The notes beneath the pieces are model-generated. The model saw only the letters and a list, made by a program, of their open reading frames with translations. It had not been told where the DNA came from and did no database searches. From Flavobacteriales bacterium CG18_big_fil_WC_8_21_14_2_50_32_9 (GTDB lineage Bacteria; Bacteroidota; Bacteroidia; Flavobacteriales_E; Vicingaceae), in assembly GCA_002770955.1 (NCBI GenBank), contig PCUH01000171.1, positions 1 through 5,946 of the forward strand: a stretch of DNA of 5,946 nt. Reading direction: 5' to 3'. Positions 1 through 5,946 of this stretch are shown here, one piece after another; position 1 is the first letter of the stretch; the number at the start of each line of letters is the position of its first letter. The position numbers and the translations under genes were made by a program.

Positions 1-97
1 ATTTTCAAGCATAGCCGTAGCTACGGTTTAAAATTTTAACGCAGATAACGGCAAAAAGAGTAAGTCAAAAATTTGGAAAGCTAAGTGATTTGAGTAT
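1..97. repeat. Intergenic leader with two adjacent perfect 12-bp palindromes (repeat-like)
   Basis: This non-coding stretch precedes the transporter gene. Positions 15-26 (CCGTAGCTACGG) and 28-39 (TTAAAATTTTAA) are each perfect 12-bp palindromes separated by one base. The first can be extended imperfectly: ATTTT at 1-5 can pair with AAAAT at 30-34, leaving a bulge on the left arm, so 1-34 could fold as a hairpin or cruciform. The only open frame at the left edge closes at 37-39 after 12 codons, and no protein is recognisable. The G+C-rich palindrome in AT-rich surroundings resembles a dispersed intergenic repeat or a transcript end for a gene left of the window. It lacks the long T-run of a classic intrinsic terminator. 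The palindromes are seen directly; the repeat interpretation is inference. Confidence 0.45.
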
Positions 98-2554
98 ATG
101 TGGTTTAATTTTTCTAGAATAATATTACGAAATCGGTTGTTGATTCTTATTTTCATAGGAATATCAACAATTTTTATGGCTTATCAAGCACAATTTGCTG
201 AGATGAGCTATGAAATGGCTCAAATACTTCCAAAATCTGACCGAAATTTTCAAGAATATCAAAGTTTCAAAAAAATCTTTGGAAAAGATGGTAGTGTGGT
301 TGTAGTAGGAATAAATAGCGAAAAACTCTATGAGCTAACAATATTTAACGCATGGTATGATTTAACACAACAGCTCAAAAGGATAGAGGTAGATTTTAAA
401 AAAAATAAAAAACTCATTAAAATAAAAGCAGTAACAGAAGCACTTTCTGTTGCAAATGCTTATACATTAAAAGTAAATAATTCAACACAAAAATTTGATT
501 TTGATCAAATAGTAAAAAAGAAACCTTCTTCTCAAGATGAATTGGATAGTATTAAAAATCTTATTCATAGTCAACCTTTCTATGATGGGTTTTTGTTTAA
601 CAAAGAAACAAACGCATCATTAATTGTTGTTACTTTAGACAGAGAAGTGTTAGATTCAAAATACAGAAATGCATTGTTTGAAAAAATTGACGAAGAAGTT
701 GCCTTATTTGAACTTAAAACAGGTATAAAAGCTCACAAATCAGGTCTTCCTTATATTAGAGCTAATTCTACAACAAAAGTAGCTTCAGAGATAAAACTCT
801 TTCTATTTCTTTCCATCTTAATTACCTCCCTTATTTTATATTTATTCTTTAGATCTTTTAAGGTAACTATGTATTCAATGTTGGTAGTAAGCATTGGCGT
901 AGTTTGGTCTTTAGGAGTATTATCGCTTTTTAATTTTGAAATTACCTTACTTACTGGGTTAATCCCTCCATTAATTATTGTAATTGGAATTCCAAACTGT
1001 ATATTTTTACTTAATAAATATCACAGGGAGTATAAAAATCACAATAATCAAATCAAAGCATTAAGCAGGGTCATTGAAAAAACGGGTAATGCAATTTTTT
1101 TAACCAACACCACTACAGCCCTTGGGTTTGCAACTTTTATTTTTACTAAAAGTGCAATGTTGGTGGAGTTTGGCATCGTTGCCGCCATAGATATTTTTAT
1201 TGTGTTTCTGCTTTCTATATTTTTGATTCCCATCATATTTAGTTTTTTAAAACCACCGAAAGCAAGGCACACAAAACACTTGGAAAACAAAATAATGAAA
1301 AAGATGGTTGGTTGGGTAGAAACTATTGTGTTAAACCATAGAAAAAAAGTTTATGTGGTAACATTGATGATTTTAGTGCTGAGCATTTTTGGCATAAGTA
1401 AAATGACAACATCTGGAAACATTATTGATGATTTACCCAAACACGACCCAATTGTTGAAGATTTAATGTTTTTTGAAAAAGGATTTAATGGAGTGATGCC
1501 GTTTGAGATAATGATAGATACAAAGCAAAAAAATGGCGTTTTTGCTGATAACGGAAAAACACTCTATAAAATTCAAAAACTACAAAAAGAATTTGCTGAT
1601 TATGATGAATTTTCTAAACCAATCTCTATTGTAGAAGCTATAAAATTTGCTTACCAAGCACATAAAAAGGGCAATCCTAAGTTTTTTATTTTACCTCCAG
1701 CATCTGAGTTAAACAAGCTTAAGAAACATATTGATAACGATAAACAAACAGAAAATTTTTCCTCCTTTATCGATTCCACAAATCAATATACTCGTGTTAG
1801 TTTTCAGATGGCTGACATTGGCACAAAAGAAATGGATATTTTGTTAAATGAATTACGACAAAAAGTGGATAATATTTTTCCAAAAGAAGAATATAATGTA
1901 TATCTCACAGGAACAAGTGTTACTTTCCTCAAAGGGACGGATTACTTAATTGCCAATCTCCTTATGAGCTTGTCATTAGCTATATTGCTTATTGCCACAC
2001 TTATGTCTTTTCTATTTTCATCTATAAGAATGGTGGTGGTTTCTTTAATCCCTAATTTATTACCTTTATTAACTACAGCAGCAATTATGGGCTATTTTGG
2101 AATACCAATAAAACCTTCCACGATTTTGATTTTTAGTATCGCTTTTGGAATTTCTGTTGACGATACCATACATTTTCTATCAAAATATAGACAAGAACTT
2201 AAAATACATCGCCTAGGAATAAAAAAAGCCGCAATTTTAGCGTTGAGAGAAACAGGCGTGAGTATGATATACACCTCAACCATTTTGTTTTTCGGTTTTG
2301 GTGTTTTTACTGCATCAAGTTTTGGAGGCACTGTCGCATTGGGCGTTCTTGTTTCATTAACATTATTATTTGCTGTATTTGCTGACTTAATTTTATTACC
2401 CTCTTTCCTGTTGTCGTTGGATAAAGCATTAACCACAAAAGCATTTAAACGAGAACCGCTTATCAATGTATATGACGAAGATGAGGATGTTGATTTAAAA
2501 CAACTTAAAATAAAAAAGAAAAACAAACAAAATGATGAAATACCTATCCCTTAA
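98..2554 (+). CDS. RND/MMPL-family inner-membrane transporter
   Basis: This 818-residue protein has the duplicated RND layout. An N-terminal membrane helix (about 12-31) is followed by a periplasmic loop (about 32-232) and five helices (about 233-384). A second helix (about 417-434), second loop (about 435-618) and five more helices (about 620-773) repeat the pattern, giving 12 predicted segments. The second half carries GISVDDTIHF (684-693), whose paired aspartates D688-D689 match the proton-relay position of MMPL, HpnN and Patched-like RND proteins. The equivalent place in the first half reads GIPNCIF (297-303) and lacks them. The length suits the MMPL/HAE3 group rather than the roughly 1,050-residue AcrB pumps, and no adaptor or outer-membrane channel gene is adjacent. 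The family transports lipids or other hydrophobic compounds by proton motive force; the substrate here is unknown. The C-terminal tail (about 790-818) is acidic, then lysine-rich, and probably cytoplasmic. ATG 98 is the first start after an in-frame stop at 86-88. Confidence 0.92.
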   Translation: MWFNFSRIILRNRLLILIFIGISTIFMAYQAQFAEMSYEMAQILPKSDRNFQEYQSFKKIFGKDGSVVVVGINSEKLYELTIFNAWYDLTQQLKRIEVDFKKNKKLIKIKAVTEALSVANAYTLKVNNSTQKFDFDQIVKKKPSSQDELDSIKNLIHSQPFYDGFLFNKETNASLIVVTLDREVLDSKYRNALFEKIDEEVALFELKTGIKAHKSGLPYIRANSTTKVASEIKLFLFLSILITSLILYLFFRSFKVTMYSMLVVSIGVVWSLGVLSLFNFEITLLTGLIPPLIIVIGIPNCIFLLNKYHREYKNHNNQIKALSRVIEKTGNAIFLTNTTTALGFATFIFTKSAMLVEFGIVAAIDIFIVFLLSIFLIPIIFSFLKPPKARHTKHLENKIMKKMVGWVETIVLNHRKKVYVVTLMILVLSIFGISKMTTSGNIIDDLPKHDPIVEDLMFFEKGFNGVMPFEIMIDTKQKNGVFADNGKTLYKIQKLQKEFADYDEFSKPISIVEAIKFAYQAHKKGNPKFFILPPASELNKLKKHIDNDKQTENFSSFIDSTNQYTRVSFQMADIGTKEMDILLNELRQKVDNIFPKEEYNVYLTGTSVTFLKGTDYLIANLLMSLSLAILLIATLMSFLFSSIRMVVVSLIPNLLPLLTTAAIMGYFGIPIKPSTILIFSIAFGISVDDTIHFLSKYRQELKIHRLGIKKAAILALRETGVSMIYTSTILFFGFGVFTASSFGGTVALGVLVSLTLLFAVFADLILLPSFLLSLDKALTTKAFKREPLINVYDEDEDVDLKQLKIKKKNKQNDEIPIP

Positions 2555-2574
2555 GCATAGATATTCAAAAATTA

Positions 2575-2605
2575 TTGTATTTTGCAGTTATAAAAAATTA
2601 AAAAA
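2575..2605 (+). promoter_or_regulatory. Possible Bacteroidota-type promoter and A-rich leader of rmlA
   Basis: TATTTTGC at 2578-2585 resembles the Bacteroidota -7 element (TAnnTTTG) but is one T short, and no TTG element is visible at the expected -33 distance. The following 20 bases are almost entirely A and T and run into ATG 2606 without a Shine-Dalgarno sequence, as is usual in this phylum. If used, it would let rmlA and the genes after it be transcribed separately from the transporter. The call rests on a single imperfect motif. Confidence 0.3.
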
Positions 2606-3469
2606 ATGAAAGGAATAGTTTTAGCAGGAGGATCAGGAACTAGGTTACACCCCTTAACACTTGCCGTGAGCAAACAATTGATGCCTATTTATGATAAACC
2701 AATGATTTATTATCCCATCTCCATATTAATGAGTGCTGGGATAAAAGAAATTTTAATTATAACCACACCTCATGACAATCCAAGTTTTAAAACCCTTTTA
2801 GGTGATGGGTCTCAATTTGGCTGTAGATTTGAGTATGCCATTCAAGAAGTACCAAATGGACTAGCACAAGCATTTGTAATTGGTGAAAAATTTATTGGAA
2901 ATGATACGGTAGCCTTAATTTTAGGAGATAATATTTTTTATGGAACAGGATTAGAACAACTTTTGTTGCAATATGCTGAGCCTAAAGGAGGAATTGTGTT
3001 TGCTTATCATGTTTCCGACCCCGAACGATATGGGGTTGTTGAGTTTGATGAAAACAATAAAGCAATTTCTATAGAAGAAAAACCAACTAAACCCAAATCG
3101 CATTTTGCAGTACCAGGTCTTTATTTTTACAATAATGAAGTGGTGAAAATGGCAAAAACGCTGCAACCTAGTAGCAGAGGAGAATATGAAATTACCGATA
3201 TTAATAAAATTTACTTACAACAAGGAAATTTAGAAGTTGGTATTTTAGATAGAGGAACAGCTTGGTTAGATACAGGAACTCATCAATCTCTCATGCAAGC
3301 TTCACAGTTTGTTCAGGTAATTGAAGAACGACAAGGGCTAAAAATAGGTTGTTTAGAAGAAATTGCATACAGAAAGGGCTTTATCAATAAAACACAGTTA
3401 TTGAAATTAGCAGAACCATTAGTTAAAAGTGGTTATGGAAACTATTTAATGGACATCGTTAATGAATAA
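2606..3469 (+). CDS. rmlA: Glucose-1-phosphate thymidylyltransferase (RmlA)
   Basis: This cytoplasmic enzyme joins dTTP and alpha-D-glucose 1-phosphate to give dTDP-glucose and pyrophosphate, the first step to dTDP-rhamnose and other dTDP-sugars. The 287-residue length matches the usual 285-295. The nucleotide-binding signature GGSGTRL is at 8-14, followed by SKQLMPIYDKPMIYYP at 22-37, which is diagnostic of RmlA rather than GalU and contains the expected catalytic lysine K23. LGDNIFYG (106-113) supplies the metal-binding aspartate D108. EEKP (157-160) and WLDTGT (220-225, with D222) complete the sugar and metal site, and nothing essential appears missing. The ATG has an A-rich leader. The last codons overlap the start of the next gene by 8 bp, so the two are likely translationally coupled. 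The usual partners rmlB, rmlC and rmlD are not in the window and may lie elsewhere in the genome. Confidence 0.97.
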   Translation: MKGIVLAGGSGTRLHPLTLAVSKQLMPIYDKPMIYYPISILMSAGIKEILIITTPHDNPSFKTLLGDGSQFGCRFEYAIQEVPNGLAQAFVIGEKFIGNDTVALILGDNIFYGTGLEQLLLQYAEPKGGIVFAYHVSDPERYGVVEFDENNKAISIEEKPTKPKSHFAVPGLYFYNNEVVKMAKTLQPSSRGEYEITDINKIYLQQGNLEVGILDRGTAWLDTGTHQSLMQASQFVQVIEERQGLKIGCLEEIAYRKGFINKTQLLKLAEPLVKSGYGNYLMDIVNE

Positions 3470-4406
3470 TCAAACAAACATATTAGTTACAGGAGGGGCA
3501 GGGTTTATTGGTGGCTCCATGGTTGAAGAACTAGTGAAAAATCCAACCAATTTTGTAGTTGTTGTAGATAATTTAAAAACAGGCAACAAAAATAAAATTC
3601 CTACAGCTCCTTATGATAACCTAAAATTTATTCAATGTGATGTGAATAAAGAACATGAAATAAGAAGCGTTTTTCATACGTTTTCTTTTGATTATGTCTT
3701 TCATTATGCTGCATTAGTGGGTGTTAAACGTACTTTAGAAAATCCAACTAAAGTACTCCGAGATATTAGTGGAATTGAAAATGTGTTGAACCTTTCAAAA
3801 AATACGGGAGTAAAAAGAGTTATCTATTCTTCTTCTTCAGAAGTGTATGGAGAACCTGTTGAATATCCACAAAATGAAGAAACTACACCATTAAATTCCA
3901 GATTACCTTATGCGATAGTTAAAAATGTAGGAGAAGCTTTTTTAAAATCGTACAAGCAAGAATTTGGATTGGATTATACCATTTTTAGGTTTTTTAATAC
4001 CTATGGACCAAAACAAAGTAAAGATTTTGTTATCTCTAAATTTATCAATGCAGCACTTTTAAATGAAGACATCACTATTTATGGAGAAGGCAATCAAACA
4101 CGCACATTTTGTTTTATAAAAAACAATATTGACGCCACAATAAAAGCAGCTTTCAGTGACACTTTTAAAAACCAAACTATCAACATAGGAAATGACGTTG
4201 AAACAACAATTAATGATTTGGCTAAATTAATTATTCAATTAACAGGCTCTTCTTCAAAAATTGTACATCTTCCACCTCTTGAAGAAGGAGATATGACCAG
4301 AAGAAAACCCGATATTTCTAAAATGAAAAGTATTCTTAATCAAGAATTGATACCACTAGAAGAAGGATTGGAAATGGTGCTTCAAGACACTTCTTTTATC
4401 GTATAA
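3462..4406 (+). CDS. NAD-dependent nucleotide-sugar epimerase/decarboxylase (extended SDR)
   Basis: This 314-residue protein is an extended short-chain dehydrogenase acting on nucleotide sugars in the cytoplasm. The N-terminal Rossmann motif GGAGFIG is at 11-17, and D36 at the end of beta-2 points to NAD rather than NADP. The catalytic set is S125, Y150 and K154 (YAIVK); the Ser-to-Tyr spacing of 25 equals that of E. coli GalE. The segment SSSSEVYG (123-130) keeps the glutamate of RmlB and UDP-glucuronate decarboxylases but has serine where RmlB has its catalytic aspartate, so RmlB is unlikely. FRFFNTYGP (175-183), YGEGNQTRTF (207-216), NIGN (241-244) and RRKPDI (280-285) resemble UDP-xylose synthase, but these motifs also occur in related epimerases. 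The exact substrate is therefore open. The start ATG lies inside the end of rmlA, indicating coupled translation and a shared sugar-nucleotide role. No rmlC- or rmlD-like gene follows. Confidence 0.88.
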   Translation: MNNQTNILVTGGAGFIGGSMVEELVKNPTNFVVVVDNLKTGNKNKIPTAPYDNLKFIQCDVNKEHEIRSVFHTFSFDYVFHYAALVGVKRTLENPTKVLRDISGIENVLNLSKNTGVKRVIYSSSSEVYGEPVEYPQNEETTPLNSRLPYAIVKNVGEAFLKSYKQEFGLDYTIFRFFNTYGPKQSKDFVISKFINAALLNEDITIYGEGNQTRTFCFIKNNIDATIKAAFSDTFKNQTINIGNDVETTINDLAKLIIQLTGSSSKIVHLPPLEEGDMTRRKPDISKMKSILNQELIPLEEGLEMVLQDTSFIV

Positions 4407-4456
4407 TACCAAAATTATATTATGTTTCACCCTACTTTAAACGCTAAATAGTAAGA

Positions 4457-5431
4457 ATGGATAAATTAACCCATTTCATTCATATCATAGATGAAGAAAT
4501 TCAAAAAAGACCGTTTAATAAAGAGCCTCAACAGCTCTATCAACCATTAAATTATACACTTGGTTTAGTAGGAAAACGTATTAGACCCGCTTTGCTTTTA
4601 TTAGCAAATGATTTGTTTGGAGGAAAACAAGCATTAGCCATTGATGCTGCAATAGCCATAGAAATCTTTCATAATTTCACATTGATTCATGATGATATTA
4701 TGGACAATGCCCCAATTAGAAGAGGACATCCAACTGTTTTTAAAAAATGGAATGTAAATACAGCCATCCTTTCGGGAGATGTGATGTTAGTAGAGTCCTA
4801 TAAGCTCATCAGCACTTGTGAAAGTGTTGTTTTGCCTGAAGTATTAAAAACTTTCAACAAAATGGCAGCAGAAGTTTGTGAAGGACAGCAATATGATATG
4901 AACTTTGAAACGCAACAAAATATCACTATTGATGATTATTTGAAAATGATAGAGCTAAAAACAGCCGTTTTGTTAGGAGCAAGTTTAAGAATTGGAGCGT
5001 TGATAGCCAAAGCATCTGTTACAGATGTTAATCATATTTACGCTTTTGGCCAAAACATAGGTATTGCGTTTCAATTGATGGATGATTTGTTGGATGTGTA
5101 TGGCAACCCCGAAAAATTTGGGAAACAAGTTGGCGGAGATATTATTTCTAATAAAAAAACCTACCTGCTTTTAAAAGCCAAAGAATTAGCAAAAAATGAA
5201 CTTAAAAAAGAATTAGAATTTTGTCTTTCGTCCAAAACTTTATCTCCAGAAAACAAGGTAAATCGAGTGAAAGCCATTTATAGCCAATTAAAAATCAAAG
5301 AACTGACTATGAATGAAATGAATCATTTTTATAATACTGCCATTGCCCATTTAGATAGTATAGAAGTTCCTAACGAAAAAAAATTGGTTTTTGAACAATT
5401 TGCTAAAGGGTTGATGCAACGGGAGTATTAG
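4457..5431 (+). CDS. trans-Polyprenyl diphosphate synthase (GGPP/FPP synthase-like)
   Basis: This 324-residue all-helical cytoplasmic enzyme condenses isopentenyl diphosphate onto allylic diphosphates. GKRIRP (39-44) binds the diphosphate of isopentenyl diphosphate. The first aspartate-rich motif is DDIMD at 79-83, followed by RRG (88-90), and the second is DDLLD at 209-213. GGDIISNKKTYLL at 226-238 is the conserved lysine-containing segment after it. The first motif has no two-residue insertion, and a single phenylalanine, F74, sits five residues before it with threonine T75 at minus four. That arrangement resembles archaeal-type GGPP synthases more than FPP synthases, which have aromatics at both places, so a C20-like product is my inference. 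Such enzymes feed carotenoid or quinone side-chain synthesis. The bacterial sugar-carrier lipid undecaprenyl phosphate needs a cis-type enzyme, so its position after sugar genes need not mean a shared pathway. It begins 50 bp after the SDR gene with no terminator between them. Confidence 0.94.
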   Translation: MDKLTHFIHIIDEEIQKRPFNKEPQQLYQPLNYTLGLVGKRIRPALLLLANDLFGGKQALAIDAAIAIEIFHNFTLIHDDIMDNAPIRRGHPTVFKKWNVNTAILSGDVMLVESYKLISTCESVVLPEVLKTFNKMAAEVCEGQQYDMNFETQQNITIDDYLKMIELKTAVLLGASLRIGALIAKASVTDVNHIYAFGQNIGIAFQLMDDLLDVYGNPEKFGKQVGGDIISNKKTYLLLKAKELAKNELKKELEFCLSSKTLSPENKVNRVKAIYSQLKIKELTMNEMNHFYNTAIAHLDSIEVPNEKKLVFEQFAKGLMQREY

Positions 5432-5483
5432 TCCACTTTATTTATGAGTGAGCATAGTAAAATTTATCAATCCTGAACTCCCA

Positions 5484-5946
5484 TTAATATAAAAATCCAA
5501 AATGCCATAATGGAATACTGTTTTGGTATCCAATTTCAATATCATCTTTTACTATATAACTGTTTTTTATAGCTGTAATTTGTGATTTAGTTTTGGATTT
5601 ATCTCCTACTTCAAAAGTCATATCATCAATTAAAAAATCACCTTTTTTAGGAATGGTTAAGGTATGCAAAGCATTTAATTGAGAAACAAAAAAGGTTTCT
5701 CTAACATTTCCAATATTGGCTTCATTGTTTCCAACCAATGTGTGGCATAAGTTGGTATTGTTTAAATACATTTTTTCAGGTTTACCTAATGCTTGTATTC
5801 CTTTGGCGGACGATTGTAACATGATTGTTAATCCTGCTCTTTCTAAATAACTAAAATATTCTGGTAATAGTGAACGAGAAACATCAGTTAAATTGGCAAT
5901 TTTAGAAATATTAGGTTTAAAAGGGACGCTTTCTGAAATTATTTGC
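5484..5946 (-). CDS. AAA ATPase/DUF4143-family protein, C-terminal part only
   Basis: The reading frame enters from the right edge and ends at the TAA at 5486-5484, so 153 C-terminal residues are visible. An internal ATG at 5822-5820 is not the true start: 41 further in-frame residues precede it and match the family. The visible part begins with a winged-helix-like stretch (about visible residues 6-41: VPFKPNISKIANLTDVS, then a leucine-rich helix ending YLERAGL). It continues with GNVRETFF (about 79-86) and a GDFLIDD...FEVGDK segment (about 102-116). The end reads IPLWHFGFLY. This order is typical of the C-terminal half of Bacteroidota ATP-binding proteins of about 380-400 residues, with an AAA_14 ATPase domain followed by DUF4143. 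The P-loop half is outside the window. The cellular role of this family is poorly known; some members have been linked to toxin-antitoxin or nuclease-like functions. It converges on the prenyl synthase gene with a 52-bp gap. Confidence 0.85.
   Translation of the reverse strand, partial: QIISESVPFKPNISKIANLTDVSRSLLPEYFSYLERAGLTIMLQSSAKGIQALGKPEKMYLNNTNLCHTLVGNNEANIGNVRETFFVSQLNALHTLTIPKKGDFLIDDMTFEVGDKSKTKSQITAIKNSYIVKDDIEIGYQNSIPLWHFGFLY

Noticed and set aside
68..75. AAAATTTG as a -7 promoter element for the transporter.
   Set aside because: First base does not fit TAnnTTTG and no TTG lies at the -33 distance; too weak in AT-rich DNA.
1048..1290. 80-codon minus-strand frame opposite the transporter gene.
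   Set aside because: It lies wholly within the strongly supported transporter and shows no recognisable protein features; a shadow of membrane-helix codons.
2092..2526. 144-codon minus-strand frame opposite the end of the transporter gene.
   Set aside because: Low-complexity, asparagine- and serine-rich antisense product with no family resemblance, fully covered by the real gene.
2951..3166. 71-codon minus-strand frame inside rmlA.
   Set aside because: Antisense to conserved RmlA sequence, with no recognisable domain.
2606..5431. The sugar genes plus prenyl synthase as one novel glycolipid pathway.
   Set aside because: The prenyl synthase is trans-type and the 50-bp gap allows separate control. 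Adjacency alone does not support a joint pathway, and no glycosyltransferase is present.
5421..5482. Inverted pair GGGAGT (5421-5426) and ACTCCC (5477-5482) across the convergent gap, considered as a shared terminator.
   Set aside because: Only 6 bp with a 50-base loop and no adjacent T-run; this is expected by chance. No convincing terminator was seen in 5432-5483.

Overview
The window is AT-rich (roughly one third G+C by eye). It has A-rich leaders rather than clear Shine-Dalgarno sites, and its proteins resemble Bacteroidota versions of their families. A member of the Bacteroidota, probably Flavobacteriia, is the best guess; this is inference from style, with no rRNA or marker gene to confirm it.

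Layout: positions 1-97 are non-coding and hold two adjacent 12-bp perfect palindromes just upstream of a large RND/MMPL-type inner-membrane transporter gene (98-2554, +). After a 51-bp gap come rmlA (2606-3469, +; glucose-1-phosphate thymidylyltransferase) and an extended-SDR nucleotide-sugar enzyme (3462-4406, +) whose start overlaps the rmlA stop by 8 bp. A further 50-bp gap leads to a trans-isoprenyl diphosphate synthase (4457-5431, +). A convergent minus-strand gene enters from the right edge (5946-5484): the C-terminal part of an AAA ATPase/DUF4143-type protein whose N-terminal ATPase half lies outside the window.

How they fit together: rmlA and the SDR gene are almost certainly co-translated and supply activated sugars for surface polysaccharide or glycosylation. 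The rest of the dTDP-rhamnose pathway (rmlB, rmlC, rmlD) is not here, and the SDR protein does not look like RmlB. The prenyl synthase makes a C15-C20 or longer trans-prenyl diphosphate for carotenoid, quinone or similar lipid synthesis. The transporter may move a lipid or hydrophobic compound, but its substrate cannot be read from sequence. All four plus-strand genes are closely spaced with no hairpin terminator between them, so a shared transcript is possible.

No tRNA, rRNA, CRISPR array, insertion sequence or phage gene is recognisable, and no intergenic stretch exceeds 100 bp. I see no clearly new biological system; this looks like ordinary chromosomal housekeeping and envelope genes. The points most worth checking are the palindromic leader at 1-39 and the substrate of the SDR enzyme.
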